Positions 25,495 to 34,309 of a stretch of 64,000 nt of DNA are shown here, one piece after another. The stretch lies in NCBI RefSeq assembly GCF_024199925.1, contig NZ_JANADR010000002.1:283614-347613 (forward strand). Reading direction: 5' to 3'. Made by a program: the position numbers and the translations under genes. The notes under the pieces are model-generated. The model made no database searches, was not told the DNA's origin, and worked only from the letters and a program-made list of their open reading frames with translations. Each line of letters opens with the position of its first letter. Position 1 is the first letter of the stretch. Origin of the DNA: Bradyrhizobium sp. CCGUVB1N3. Its GTDB lineage: Bacteria; Pseudomonadota; Alphaproteobacteria; Rhizobiales; Xanthobacteraceae.

Positions 25495-26452
25495 GGCGCT
25501 CCTCCTTCGGGGCATAGGATTGGGTTTGGTATTGGCCGGCCGAGAAGCTCTCGACATGGAGCACGTCGCGTATCTGTCGGCCGCGATCCGTCCGCTCGAT
25601 CGAGACAACCAGGTCGACCGCTTCCCCGATGACCTCGCGCATGGGCTGTTGACTGGCCTCGGCCGTGAGTTGCTCGAGACGGCGCAACGCGGAAAGTGCG
25701 CTGTTGGCGTGGATGGTGGTGATGCCCCCCGGATGGCCGGTGTTCCACGCCTTGAGCAGCGTGAGGGCCGCGCCGTCGCGGACCTCGCCGACGATGATGC
25801 GATCGGGGCGCAGCCGCATGGTGCTCTTCAGCAGGCGCGCCATATCGACCGTGTCGCTCGTGTGAAGTGAGACGGCGTTCTCGGCCGCGCATTGGATCTC
25901 GGCCGTGTCTTCGAGAATGACGAGGCGGTGCTCAGGTGCGTGCGCGACGATCGCCGCGATGACAGCATTGGCGAGTGTGGTCTTACCCGAGCCCGTGCCG
26001 CCCGACACGACGATGTTCAGGCGCGAGACGATGGCGTTGCGGATGACCGCGAGCTGGTCGGCGGTCATCACGCCCTGCGTCACGTAATCCTCGAGATCGA
26101 AGAGACGCGAGGCCCGCTTTCTGATCGTGAACGTGGGGGCGCCGACGACAGGCGGCAACAACCCTTCGAAGCGATGACCGCCGATCGGCAGTTCCCCCGA
26201 GATGATCGGACGCTCGTCGTCGGCCTCCGATTGCAGCGCATGCGCGACGCTGCCGATGATGATCTCGGCGGTCGCGGCCGGCATGTCCCCGGCCGCGGTC
26301 ATTCCGTGGCCGAGCCGTTCGATGAACAGCCGCCCATCCGGATTGAGCATCACTTCGACAACGGCCGGATCATCGAGCGCGGCGCAGATATGGTCGCCAA
26401 GCGCGTCCTGGAGTTTGCGGACAAGCCGCGGATGCGAACGAAGTTCGGTCAT
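25484..26452 (-). CDS. trbB: Conjugal transfer ATPase TrbB (VirB11-like)
   Basis: 322 residues. Hexameric secretion ATPase with Walker [21 protein letters not shown], the Asp box [10 protein letters not shown], Walker [21 protein letters not shown] and the His box [20 protein letters not shown]. It acts at the cytoplasmic base of the channel to switch between pilus assembly and DNA transfer. First gene of the trb operon, immediately downstream of the traI pseudogene, as in Ti-type plasmids where traI is the first gene of the operon. Confidence 0.95.
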   Translation of the reverse strand: MTELRSHPRLVRKLQDALGDHICAALDDPAVVEVMLNPDGRLFIERLGHGMTAAGDMPAATAEIIIGSVAHALQSEADDERPIISGELPIGGHRFEGLLPPVVGAPTFTIRKRASRLFDLEDYVTQGVMTADQLAVIRNAIVSRLNIVVSGGTGSGKTTLANAVIAAIVAHAPEHRLVILEDTAEIQCAAENAVSLHTSDTVDMARLLKSTMRLRPDRIIVGEVRDGAALTLLKAWNTGHPGGITTIHANSALSALRRLEQLTAEASQQPMREVIGEAVDLVVSIERTDRGRQIRDVLHVESFSAGQYQTQSYAPKEERHVA

Positions 26453-26468
26453 GGCGATCGCGCCTCGC

Positions 26469-27057
26469 TCATGCAGCGACGCGCTGAAGGCGGCGCAGGT
26501 CGGATCGATAGCCAGGCGGACGGACCCGGTCGAAGCTCGCCTGGTCGGCTGGCAGGATGCCGGCGCCGCTCATGGTGTCGCCGATCCGAGTTTTGTCATC
26601 AGGATGCGTTCGACCCGCAAATCCGTCGCTGTGGCGAACTCGTCGAAGCCGTTCATCGACCATTCGATGATCCCCGCGAACATGGTCAGAGTCGCTTCGT
26701 GCAGGAACCGGCCTCCCCTGCCCTCGCCTTGGGTGTCGAGGCAAAAGCGCGAACTCTCGACCATGGTGGGCTTGCCCCGTAGCCGGCCGCCCGGGACCAG
26801 TTGTGGGAAGGTCTACGACAACATGGTTGGGCCCCGCGGTCGGAAGCAGGCGGGCGTAGCCGGCAACGTCGCCGCGGTCCGTCAGCGCCAGGATGTAGGT
26901 CGGGTCGAGCGCGTGATATTCGTCGCGCTCGCGGCCATACTCGATCCTCACCGGCCAGCCGAGCCGGCCGGCAAACACCCGGGCGCAACTGATGCATCTC
27001 ATCGAGCAGAGACCCTAATCCGCCAGGTTCGTTTGCCTCGATCGCAATTGCCCGCAT
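26469..27057 (-). pseudogene. traI: traI, LuxI-type autoinducer synthase, frameshifted
   Basis: Joining frames restores an acyl-homoserine-lactone synthase: MRAIAIEANEPGGLGSLLDE from ATG 27057; then RVFAGRLGWPVRIEYGRERD and YILALTDRGDVAGYARLLPT in a second frame (shift near 26990); then VPGGRLRGKPTMVESSRFCL and FDEFATATDLRVERILMTKL in a third (shift near 26805); then GILPADQASFDRVRPPGYRS after a deletion with another shift near 26590. TraI normally makes the signal that, with TraR, turns on tra and trb genes. Four separate frames mean this copy is dead. It keeps its position ahead of trbB. Confidence 0.87.
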
Positions 27058-27471
27058 TCGCCGAATCCTCCGTCGCGTTCGTGTGAACGGAGGCAAGTCA
27101 GCATGGTGCGGCGGCTCGTACGCTCTGTTGAATTAACGGGGGGCCGGCGAGCTCTGAGTCGAGCGAGTCGCGTCGTAGGCGTCGATTCTGGTCTCTCAGC
27201 CTTCGAAATCCGGGCGGCAAAGCGCACGCTCGGACTGTAGGATTAGCGGGAGAACGAAACGTGATCATCCTGTTTTGGGCGCGCAAGCTAAGCCCTCGAT
27301 AAGATTGAGCGAATTCCGACGAATCAGCGGTTCGAGCACTGCGATGCGAAGGTGCCGTTAAGTGTCTGTTAACCTTAAAGGACTGGACGAAAGCCGAGAA
27401 TCGTGACCTAGGTTTAGCGGGCAAGGGGCGACAAACCGCCTGTTGGCCGACAACCAAGGAATGAATCGGCA
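27058..27471. promoter_or_regulatory. Intergenic region between traI and repA
   Basis: 414 bases between divergent units: traI/trb leftward and repABC rightward. On related plasmids this interval holds the repABC promoter and TraR-binding tra boxes. I see no good 18-base tra-box palindrome and no confident promoter. The last 120 bases before repA are more AT-rich than the surroundings (near GTTAAGTGTCTGTTAACC). No gene seen. Confidence 0.45.
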
Positions 27472-28686
27472 ATGGCTACGCAGGCTCAGACCAAAATTCA
27501 AATCGAAGATCCCGCCGATAAGATTATCCGGCACGCGGGGATGCTTTCTGAACATTTGCAGGCCAGGCGTCAGCAGATGTATCCCCCGGACGCTCGGAAA
27601 AGCCTGCGGTATTTCATGACCCATGAGGTCTCGAAACTGACCTCGGTTCCGGAATCGACGCTCAAGTTGATGTCGAACGAAGGGAAAGGCCCCGTCCCTG
27701 CCCGGCTGGAAAACAATCACCGCGCCTACACGCTCGCCCAGATCAATGAGCTTCGCGAGCTGTTTGCGTCTCAGCGTCCCGCGGACGCCTTGAGGTTCTT
27801 GCCCCATCGTCGGGCCGGCGAACATTTGCAGGTTCTGGCGGTAGCGAATTTCAAGGGTGGCAGTGCCAAAACGACGACGAGCGCGCACCTTGCCCACTAC
27901 CTAGCTCTCTATGGCTATCGCGTTTTGGCGATTGATCTCGATCCGCAAGCGTCGCTGTCGGCGATGTTCGGCGCGCAGCCGGAAATCGACGTCCAGCACA
28001 ACGAGACCATCTACGCAGCTCTCCGGTACGACGATGAACGCCGATCAATCGCAGACATCATCCGGCCAACCTATTTCACAGGCATAGACCTCATTCCTGG
28101 AAACATCGAGGTCATGGAGTATGAGCACGAGACACCGCGGTACTTGTCGAGGCGGCAGCCGGGCTCCGAGAGCATCTTTTTCGAGCGGTTGCGCCTCGTG
28201 TTGGCGGACGTCGAAGACGCATACGACGTCGTCATCCTGGACACCCCACCTTCGCTCGGCTTCTTGACGCTGGGTGCTATCTATGCGGCGACCGGGCTTC
28301 TCGTGACCGTCCATCCTGCGATGCTCGACGTGATGTCGATGAGCCAGTTCTTGCTGATGATGGGCGACCTCATATCAGTCATCCGCGACGCCGGCGCGTC
28401 GATGAAACATGACTTCCTGCGCTATGTCGTGACCCGGCACGATCCATTCGACCAATCGCAGGTCGGGGTCGTGACCATGCTCCGGCACCTATTCTCTGAA
28501 GATGTGCTGACTGCGACAGCGATCGCGAGCTCGGCCATCGAGACCGCCGGTCTGGCGAAGCGCACGCTCTACGAACTGGAGCCGGGCAATATTTCGGCGG
28601 CAACTGCCAAGCGCGCGCGGGAATCTATCGATGCGGTTAACGATCAGATCCTCGCGCTGATCACTCAAGCCTGGGGGCGCGCATGA
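27472..28686 (+). CDS. repA: Plasmid partition ATPase RepA (ParA family)
   Basis: 404 residues. N-terminal helix-turn-helix region (LTSVPESTLKLMSNEGKGPV, HRAYTLAQINELRELF) and ParA ATPase domain: deviant Walker A KGGSAKTTTSAHLAHYL (about residues 128-144), AIDLDPQASLSAMFG, and YDVVILDTPPSLGFLTLGAI. RepA autorepresses the repABC operon and drives plasmid segregation with RepB on parS. First gene of the operon; its stop overlaps the repB start (ATGA). Typical RepA length for rhizobial plasmids. Confidence 0.96.
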   Translation: MATQAQTKIQIEDPADKIIRHAGMLSEHLQARRQQMYPPDARKSLRYFMTHEVSKLTSVPESTLKLMSNEGKGPVPARLENNHRAYTLAQINELRELFASQRPADALRFLPHRRAGEHLQVLAVANFKGGSAKTTTSAHLAHYLALYGYRVLAIDLDPQASLSAMFGAQPEIDVQHNETIYAALRYDDERRSIADIIRPTYFTGIDLIPGNIEVMEYEHETPRYLSRRQPGSESIFFERLRLVLADVEDAYDVVILDTPPSLGFLTLGAIYAATGLLVTVHPAMLDVMSMSQFLLMMGDLISVIRDAGASMKHDFLRYVVTRHDPFDQSQVGVVTMLRHLFSEDVLTATAIASSAIETAGLAKRTLYELEPGNISAATAKRARESIDAVNDQILALITQAWGRA

Positions 28687-29717
28687 CCAACAAACGTCCG
28701 TCAGGTCGATCGATTCTCCGCAACTTCGGCTCGTTCTCCGAGCCAGAGGTGGCGACCAGTGACCCCTCCCCTCCAGCGGCCACACGGGCGGAGGCACCGA
28801 TGCAATCGACGGCCCGCGTCGGAGCCGGCGTTATCGGAGCGACACAGCGCTCGTTGGCAGAATTGCGTGAAGAGCGTGACAGGCTCCAAGCGCTCGTCGA
28901 CGCCGGCGGCGGCTCAGAGCTTGATCCATCGTCTATCGACCCATCGCCTTTCCCGGACCGGCTGCCCGACGATAGCCAGGTCAGTTTCGAAGCGCTCAAG
29001 AAGCTTATCGCCGAGGAAGGCCAGAAGGTGCCGATCCAGGTCCGGCGGCATCCGAACGTCAGCGGCCGATACCAGGTCGTCTACGGCCATCGCCGCTGGC
29101 GGGCGGCTTTAGATCTTGGCATCAAGGTCAAAGCCACAGTTGTCGCGCTGTCGGACAGCGAGCTGGTCGTGGCACAGGGCATCGAGAACGCCGCACGTGA
29201 GGATCTGAGCTGGATAGAGCGCGCGCTTTTCGCATGGCGAATGGATCAGGCCGGTATCAAGCCGCGCGATATCCGGGCGGCTCTTTCGGTCGATGATCCA
29301 GAGCTTGCCCGCCTCAGAGCAGTCTGCCGAGTGATTCCGATCGAGGTGATTGAGGCGATTGGCCGAGCGCCGAAGGCTGGTCGACCCCGTTGGGTTGCGC
29401 TTTCGACTGCCGTCGGAGAAGAGCCGGCGGCGCTGGACCGGGTGCGAAAAACCTTGTCAGCTGACAAGGTTTCGACGCTGCCCTCCGATGATCGATTCAA
29501 GCTCGTCTTTGCGGCTGTAAGGCAGTCGCCGACGCGATCTCATAGCGAGATCGAGCTGCGTAGCCCGGCGGGCAAGGTTCTGGGCAAGGCGACATTCTCA
29601 AAGGGCGACATCAAACTGACGGTCTCCGACAAGCACGCATCGGAGTTCGGCTCCTTCCTGGAAGAAGAGCTGCCGGGTCTGGTGGAACGGTTTTTCGCTC
29701 GCGAGGGCACTGAGTGA
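28683..29717 (+). CDS. repB: Plasmid partition protein RepB (ParB family)
   Basis: 344 residues. ParB/RepB nuclease-like domain near EEGQKVPIQVRRHPNVSGRY and VVYGHRRWRAALDLGIKVKA, then IENAAREDLSWIERALFAWR and the helix-turn-helix KPRDIRAALSVDDPELARLR. RepB binds the centromere-like parS palindromes; one such palindrome lies inside this gene (29449-29472), another 14 bases after it (29731-29760). Translationally coupled to repA. Confidence 0.95.
   Translation: MTNKRPSGRSILRNFGSFSEPEVATSDPSPPAATRAEAPMQSTARVGAGVIGATQRSLAELREERDRLQALVDAGGGSELDPSSIDPSPFPDRLPDDSQVSFEALKKLIAEEGQKVPIQVRRHPNVSGRYQVVYGHRRWRAALDLGIKVKATVVALSDSELVVAQGIENAAREDLSWIERALFAWRMDQAGIKPRDIRAALSVDDPELARLRAVCRVIPIEVIEAIGRAPKAGRPRWVALSTAVGEEPAALDRVRKTLSADKVSTLPSDDRFKLVFAAVRQSPTRSHSEIELRSPAGKVLGKATFSKGDIKLTVSDKHASEFGSFLEEELPGLVERFFAREGTE
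29449..29472. repeat. parS-like palindrome inside repB
   Basis: A perfect 24-base palindrome centred at 29460/29461; half-site AAACCTTGTCAG followed by its complement CTGACAAGGTTT. It shares its full sequence with the core of the palindrome at 29731-29760. RepABC plasmids carry such sites as binding sites for RepB. The location inside repB coding sequence is unusual but known for some replicons. Confidence 0.8.
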
Positions 29718-29730
29718 TTTTTGCCGCGTG

Positions 29731-29760
29731 GCCAAACCTTGTCAGCTGACAAGGTTTGGC
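29731..29760. repeat. parS-like palindrome in the repB-repC gap
   Basis: A perfect 30-base palindrome centred at 29745/29746; half-site GCCAAACCTTGTCAG. It begins 14 bases after the repB stop and contains the complete 24-base palindrome found in repB. Likely RepB-binding centromere and incompatibility determinant. Confidence 0.85.
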
Positions 29761-29829
29761 TGGGCGGCGGGAAGGGCAGAGGCCTCGGCCGAAGCCGGAC
29801 GATAGCGCAACAAACACAGAGGTAGCATG

Positions 29830-29923
29830 CGGTAAAAAGAAAGGCCCCCGAAACAGTGTCCCGGAAGCCCTTTCTCGTATGTTTGGCGACAACGAGAATC
29901 TCACTTCCGCGAATCACAGTCAA
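29830..29923 (-). ncRNA. Antisense RNA (ctRNA) controlling repC, with promoter
   Basis: On the minus strand, TTGACT (29923-29918) and GATTCT (29900-29895) are spaced 17 bases, giving a start near 29888. About 30-55 bases on lies a terminator hairpin (AAAGGGCTTCCGGG, loop, CGGGGGCCTTTC, then TTTTT) ending near 29830. This fits the short counter-transcribed RNA that all repABC replicons carry between repB and repC; it pairs with the repC leader and lowers RepC synthesis, setting copy number and incompatibility. Confidence 0.75.
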
Positions 29924-29993
29924 GAGCCTCTTCGAGGCGTTGGACACCGTTTTGGTGAGCGCTTTCGCTTTGCCCAAAAGCTGAAAGGCAACC

Positions 29994-31349
29994 ATGACGC
30001 ATCCTTTATCAACGACGCCCTTTGGGCGGCGGCCGATGACGCTTGGCATGATTTCAAGCCAGCTGGCCGCGAAGGCAAAGCCAGAGACGGCCATTGTTCA
30101 CAAATGGCACGTCTTCCAGCACATCAAGGAAGCCCGGCAGGCTCTCGGCGCGACCGACCGAGCGCTGACGATTCTGCACGCGCTGTTGTCATTCCATCCC
30201 GAGATCGCCCTCGAGGCCAACAGCGAGCTGATCGTCTGGCCGTCCAACGAACAGTTGATGGCGCGCGCCAACGGAATGCCGCCAACAACGCTGCGCCGGC
30301 ATCTCGCCGTCCTGGTCGACTGCGGCCTGATCATCCGCAGGGACAGCCCGAACGGCAAGCGCTTTGCGCGCAAAGGGCAGGGCGGAGAGATCGAGCAGGC
30401 CTACGGCTTCGACTTGGCCCCGATCGTGGCCTGCGCTGAGAAGTACAAATCGCTCGCGGCTGCCGTGCAGGCCGAGAAGAAGGCGTTCCGTGTTGCCAAG
30501 GAGCGTCTCACGATCCTGCGCCGGGACATCGTGAAGATGATCGAGGCCGGGCTTGAGGAGGGCGTGCCGGGAAACTGGAAGCGGTTTCAGCAGGCGTATC
30601 AGGAGATCGCTGGCCGGATCCCCCGGACAGCGCCAAGACAGCTCGTGGAGAGCCTGGGCAGCGAGATGGAAACGCTCTGGCGCGAGATCCGTGAGCTGTT
30701 GGAAACTTTTGCGAAAACACGGAATCCGGACGCCAATGAGTCCCATTCTGGTCGTCACATACAGAATTCAAACCCAGACCTTCCATCTGAATCTGAAAGT
30801 GGCTTAGCGAAGAACCCTGAAGCGGGCGGCACCGCCACAGCTCCCCCCAACCTGCGGAGCCTGCCGAAGCGTGAGCTGCCCTTGGGAATCGTGCTGGATG
30901 CCTGCCCCAACATGCACTGGCTGATCAAAGGCGGCGAAATCCGGCACTGGAAGGATTTACTGGCTGCCGCGGAGGTTGCCCGGCCGATGCTCGGAATCAG
31001 CCCCAGTGCGTGGCGCGAGGCGCGGGACGTGCTGGGTGAGCAGCAGGCCGCGATCACGCTCGCCGCGATTCATCAGAAATCCGACCAAATCAGCTCCGCC
31101 GGCGGCTATCTGCGAAGCCTGACTGACCGCGCCAAGCACGGCAAATTCTCCGTCTGGCCGATGATCATGGCTTTGCTGCGCGCCAAGCTCGATGGATCGA
31201 AGCCAACCCCGCCGCCCGCAGGCGGGACCGCCAGATTCGAGCCGGGGAAGCCGACACAAACCGGCGCCTTCGCCTTCCAGGCCAGCGCCGAATTGCGCGC
31301 CTCATTGGCCAAGCGGCTGAAAAATGATTTGAAACGAAGCACGAAATGA
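29994..31349 (+). CDS. repC: Replication initiator RepC
   Basis: 451 residues. The N-terminal domain with winged-helix signature (TDRALTILHALLSFHPEIAL, VWPSNEQLMARANGMPPTTL, RRHLAVLVDCGLIIRRDSPN) matches RepC; the C-terminal part contains LGIVLDACPNMHWLIKGGEI and ITLAAIHQKSDQISSAGGYL. RepC starts replication at an origin usually inside its own gene; a locally AT-rich stretch lies near 30755-30830. Expression is limited by the upstream antisense RNA. Intact and of usual length (about 400-450). Confidence 0.95.
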   Translation: MTHPLSTTPFGRRPMTLGMISSQLAAKAKPETAIVHKWHVFQHIKEARQALGATDRALTILHALLSFHPEIALEANSELIVWPSNEQLMARANGMPPTTLRRHLAVLVDCGLIIRRDSPNGKRFARKGQGGEIEQAYGFDLAPIVACAEKYKSLAAAVQAEKKAFRVAKERLTILRRDIVKMIEAGLEEGVPGNWKRFQQAYQEIAGRIPRTAPRQLVESLGSEMETLWREIRELLETFAKTRNPDANESHSGRHIQNSNPDLPSESESGLAKNPEAGGTATAPPNLRSLPKRELPLGIVLDACPNMHWLIKGGEIRHWKDLLAAAEVARPMLGISPSAWREARDVLGEQQAAITLAAIHQKSDQISSAGGYLRSLTDRAKHGKFSVWPMIMALLRAKLDGSKPTPPPAGGTARFEPGKPTQTGAFAFQASAELRASLAKRLKNDLKRSTK

Positions 31350-31435
31350 CTCCGTCGTTGCGGATGACTCGGCTACCAAATTTTAGGGTTAACGAAAGAT
31401 GAGAGGGGGCGATTTGACCGGAGATTCCACATCTG

Positions 31436-32017
31436 GTGGCCGCGCTCGCACGGGCCGAGGAGTTGCGCAGCCTCACCGACCGTCCGGCTCGGGTGCGGAT
31501 CATGACGATCTGCGGCGATGACAGCTCAGGTCTCACGATTAACGCTCGCATCGCGGCACGAACGCCGGCGGAGCATCGTGCCCAGGAAGGCCTGGGGACA
31601 CGGCGTATCCCGTGGGACGAGCTCGACGCGCGCGCCGGCGAGATCGTGGGCCTGGTGGACGAGGTGGTCGGCGAGGTGACGCTGGCCGTCCGAAACGCCC
31701 CGCCAGTGCCGCGGCCGAGCCGCTCGGAAGATGAGCTGGAGCTTGCCGCGTTCGACGATCTGATCGACGGGCTCGGGCGAACGATCACCCAATCGGCTCT
31801 TGCCGTGCTGGAAACCCATCCGGCCAGACGCGTCTCGCGGGAGTTGGGCAGCGAAGCGGCCATGTTGGCCGCGCTGAAATTTGCGGCACTTGCGGCCTAT
31901 ACTGGCCATGTCGGATTGAACGACGCCCAGGAGGAGCTCCGAACGGCTATGGCCGAGGTGATGAGCAACATGCGCGCGTCGCCTGAGTTGGCCCGTCGAC
32001 CGAGCCTGAATTCGTAG
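31436..32017 (+). CDS. Hypothetical protein downstream of repC
   Basis: 193 residues from a GTG at 31436. Predicted soluble and helical, with an acidic middle (VDEVVGEVTLAV, SEDELELAAFDDLIDGL) and an Ala-rich helix (EAAMLAALKFAALAAYTGHV). I recognise no domain. It follows repC by 86 bases on the same strand and may be read from the rep operon. No ribosome-binding site is obvious, so the start is uncertain. Confidence 0.6.
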   Translation: MAALARAEELRSLTDRPARVRIMTICGDDSSGLTINARIAARTPAEHRAQEGLGTRRIPWDELDARAGEIVGLVDEVVGEVTLAVRNAPPVPRPSRSEDELELAAFDDLIDGLGRTITQSALAVLETHPARRVSRELGSEAAMLAALKFAALAAYTGHVGLNDAQEELRTAMAEVMSNMRASPELARRPSLNS

Positions 32018-32102
32018 CCGATACGAAGGTCGCCGGATTGCCGTACGGCGAGACCTGCAGCTGGCTAGCCACCAGGTGCCATCTTGATGGCAAGGGCGCT
32101 TC

Positions 32103-32116
32103 GGCCTATATAGGCC
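32103..32116. promoter_or_regulatory. Palindromic operator of the vapBC pair
   Basis: The perfect 14-base palindrome GGCCTATATAGGCC contains a TATATA that can serve as a -10 box and lies 17 bases before the vapB start. Autoregulation by a VapB/VapC complex at such a site is typical. A similar CTATATAG occurs near 34593, upstream of the other VapC pair. Confidence 0.55.
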
Positions 32117-32133
32117 TCAAGAGAGGAGTTGTT

Positions 32134-32382
32134 ATGGCCGAACCACAGCTCTCAGTCCGCAGTGCGAAGGCACGAGATCTTGCCCATCGTCTGGCGCGTC
32201 GGGAGAAGCGCTCGATCGCCGACGTCGTCGAGCGTGCGCTCGAAGCTTACGAGGAACGCGCGGCCGGGCGCGAGCCTGCCGTGGAGTTCTACGCCCGTCT
32301 TAGGGCAAGTGGGGACGCGGATATTGACCTCGAGGCGATCATTCGGGAGGGGCGCCGACCGCACATAGGGCCTGAGCTTTGA
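32134..32382 (+). CDS. vapB: VapB-type antitoxin
   Basis: 82 residues from ATG 32134, preceded by an AGAGGAG ribosome-binding site. The N-terminal SVRSAKARDLAHRLARREKR, then SIADVVERALEAYEERA, is a ribbon-helix-helix DNA-binding fold of the Rv0623/VapB type; the C-terminal tail ADIDLEAIIREGRRPHIG likely wraps the toxin. It ends over the vapC start (TTGA overlap), so the two are coupled. Confidence 0.85.
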   Translation: MAEPQLSVRSAKARDLAHRLARREKRSIADVVERALEAYEERAAGREPAVEFYARLRASGDADIDLEAIIREGRRPHIGPEL

Positions 32383-32792
32383 TCTTTCTCGACACCAATG
32401 TGCTCTCGGAGACCTTGAGGAAGGCACCTGACGATGCGGTCATGGCCTGGTTGGTTAGCCACGACGCAGAGCTCGCGCTTCCCACGGTCACGATCGCGGA
32501 GATCGCCTTTGGCATTCAAAAGATCAGGCCCGACCAGCGCGCCGAGCGCCTGGAACGCGGATTATCGGAGTGGCGCCGACGCTTCGCCGATCGGATTTTT
32601 GGCCTGACGGAAGAGGCTGCGCTCGCCTATGGCGATATCATGGGAGACGCGACGCGGCGTGGCCAACCGATGTCGGCACCCGACGGCATGATCGCGGCCA
32701 TCGCCCGCGTCAATGGCGGCCGCTTGGCCACGCGAAATCTCAGTGATTTTGCCTCGACAGGGCTCGAATTGATCTCGCCCTGGAACTTCTAG
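32379..32792 (+). CDS. vapC: VapC-type PIN-domain ribonuclease toxin
   Basis: 137 residues from a TTG at 32379. PIN-domain acidic residues: IFLDTNVLSE (Asp 5), LPTVTIAEIAFGI (Glu), and PMSAPDGMIAAIARVN (Asp), with the end ATRNLSDFASTGLELISPWN. The sequence is close to the FitB subgroup. PIN toxins cleave tRNA or rRNA when free of antitoxin. The overlap with vapB and the upstream palindrome make a complete autoregulated module near the replicon, consistent with plasmid maintenance. Confidence 0.92.
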   Translation: MIFLDTNVLSETLRKAPDDAVMAWLVSHDAELALPTVTIAEIAFGIQKIRPDQRAERLERGLSEWRRRFADRIFGLTEEAALAYGDIMGDATRRGQPMSAPDGMIAAIARVNGGRLATRNLSDFASTGLELISPWNF

Positions 32793-32810
32793 AGGGCGGG
32801 CGGCAGGGCG

Positions 32811-33905
32811 TCAGAGGCCGGCGGCCTTGGTGAGATTGACCCGAAAACGGTCGCGCCGCCGCTGGTAGCGGCGGGTCATCTCGGCGCTGGCATGACCGAG
32901 CTGCTTCTGGACGTAGCGCTCGTCGACCTCGGCCGAGGAGGCGAGGCCGGCGCGCAGCGAATGCCCGGCGAACTTCGTCTCCCGCTCGCCTTCGGGCAGG
33001 TCGGCGCGCACCCCGGCGGCAAGGGCCGCGCGTTTGACCAGCCGGGCGACCTGCTGGTCGTTCAGGCGATCGGGCCCGACGTCCTTGCCTTGGCCGCGCA
33101 CCCGCCGAAACAGCGGGCCGTGGCCGATCCGGGCCAGTTTCAGCCAGGTCCGCAGAGCGACGACTGGGCAGGTCGCATCGGACGAGCCAAGGCCGATCTC
33201 GATCTCGCGCCAGCCGGTTTTGCCGCGCAGGGTGACGATCAGGCCCTTGTCGAGGATCTCGACCCAGCCTTGGCCGTCCTCCGTCTGGTCGCGCTGGACG
33301 TCGAGGCCGACGATCTCGGAGCGGCGCAGGCCCCCGGCAAAGCCGATCAGCAGCATGGCGCGATCGCGCAAGCCCCGCAGCGTGCCGCGGTCGAGGGTCT
33401 CGAGCATGCCGATGACGTCCTCCGGCAGCACGGCTTCCTTCTGCCGGGGCGGGGCGGCGTGGGTGTTGCGGATGCCGGCGAGCACGGTCGCGATATGCCG
33501 ATCCGTGCGGTCGAGCGGTGTGCCGCGCTGCGCATAATTCCAAGCGAGCGCCGAGAGCCGGCGCTCGATCGTCGCGACCGCATTCGGCTGGCGATCGGCG
33601 GTCGCCGCGCCCGAGGCGCAGGCGGTGATGTAGAGGCCGACGGTCTGCGGGGAGGGTGGCAGGACCTCGAGGCCCTGGCGCCGGCACCAGGCGGCAAAGT
33701 GCTTCCAGTCAGCCGCGTAAGCGCGGCGGGTATTGGCCGAGCTCGCCGCCGCGACATAGCCGCGGGCGCGCTCGGCGAGGCGCGCAAGATGCGTCGGCAG
33801 GGCAGGGGAGGGGGGCTCGCCGGTCGGTTCGGGCGTCGATGCCGCCGCAGCCAATGTGGTCGGCAAGGTTTCAGTGACGCCGTCAGTGCTGTCAGGCGGC
33901 GTCAT
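32811..33905 (-). CDS. Tyrosine recombinase/integrase
   Basis: 364 residues from ATG 33905. The SAM-like N-terminal domain (SSANTRRAYAADWKHFAAWC) precedes the catalytic domain with Arg in GFAGGLRRSEIVGL, the HSLRAG box (His-x-x-Arg) in TKFAGHSLRAGLASS, QLGHASAEMTRRY and the nucleophilic Tyr in that last motif. The start overlaps the stop of the upstream vapC (33902-34309) by ATGA, and that gene overlaps its antitoxin, so all three appear to be one translational unit. It may resolve multimers or integrate DNA; no att site was recognised. Confidence 0.9.
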   Translation of the reverse strand: MTPPDSTDGVTETLPTTLAAAASTPEPTGEPPSPALPTHLARLAERARGYVAAASSANTRRAYAADWKHFAAWCRRQGLEVLPPSPQTVGLYITACASGAATADRQPNAVATIERRLSALAWNYAQRGTPLDRTDRHIATVLAGIRNTHAAPPRQKEAVLPEDVIGMLETLDRGTLRGLRDRAMLLIGFAGGLRRSEIVGLDVQRDQTEDGQGWVEILDKGLIVTLRGKTGWREIEIGLGSSDATCPVVALRTWLKLARIGHGPLFRRVRGQGKDVGPDRLNDQQVARLVKRAALAAGVRADLPEGERETKFAGHSLRAGLASSAEVDERYVQKQLGHASAEMTRRYQRRRDRFRVNLTKAAGL

Positions 33906-34309
33906 GTGCCGACCTCCCAGGGATTGATGAGGGACGCCCCTATATCGTCGAAATCCCGCTCGTTGCGGGTGACGAGGATGAGGTCGTGCACGATCGCCGT
34001 GGCCGCGATCAGGCCGCCGATATCGCCGCGCGGCCGAATCGCGGCGATCCGGCCCCACTCGACCGATATCTGGTCGGTCACGGGAAGAATCCGATCGGCG
34101 TGGTCGTGGCGCAGTTTACGGAGCCACTCGGCCAAGTGTCCTGCCGCCTTCGGATCGGACCTTTGCCGGAAGGCGATGCCGCGCATGATCTCGCCCAGCG
34201 TCAGCGTGCTGAGATGAACGCTGCTAGGATCGACCGAGCGCAGCCACGAGGTCGCCTGCGGCGAGCCGCGGCGCGCTTCGGAAATCACATTGGTGTCGAC
34301 GAGGTACAT
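33902..34309 (-). CDS. vapC: PIN-domain toxin (VapC/FitB-like)
   Basis: 135 residues from ATG 34309 (MYLVDTNVISEARRGSPQAT). Acidic PIN residues: VDTNVISE, LSTLTLGEIMRGI, GDIGGLIAATAIVHDL (Asp), and the conserved end VTRNERDFDDIGASLINPWE. Start chosen because it overlaps the antitoxin stop by one base step (ATGA). Lies between a Phd-type antitoxin and a tyrosine recombinase, each overlapping it. Confidence 0.93.
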   Translation of the reverse strand: MYLVDTNVISEARRGSPQATSWLRSVDPSSVHLSTLTLGEIMRGIAFRQRSDPKAAGHLAEWLRKLRHDHADRILPVTDQISVEWGRIAAIRPRGDIGGLIAATAIVHDLILVTRNERDFDDIGASLINPWEVGT

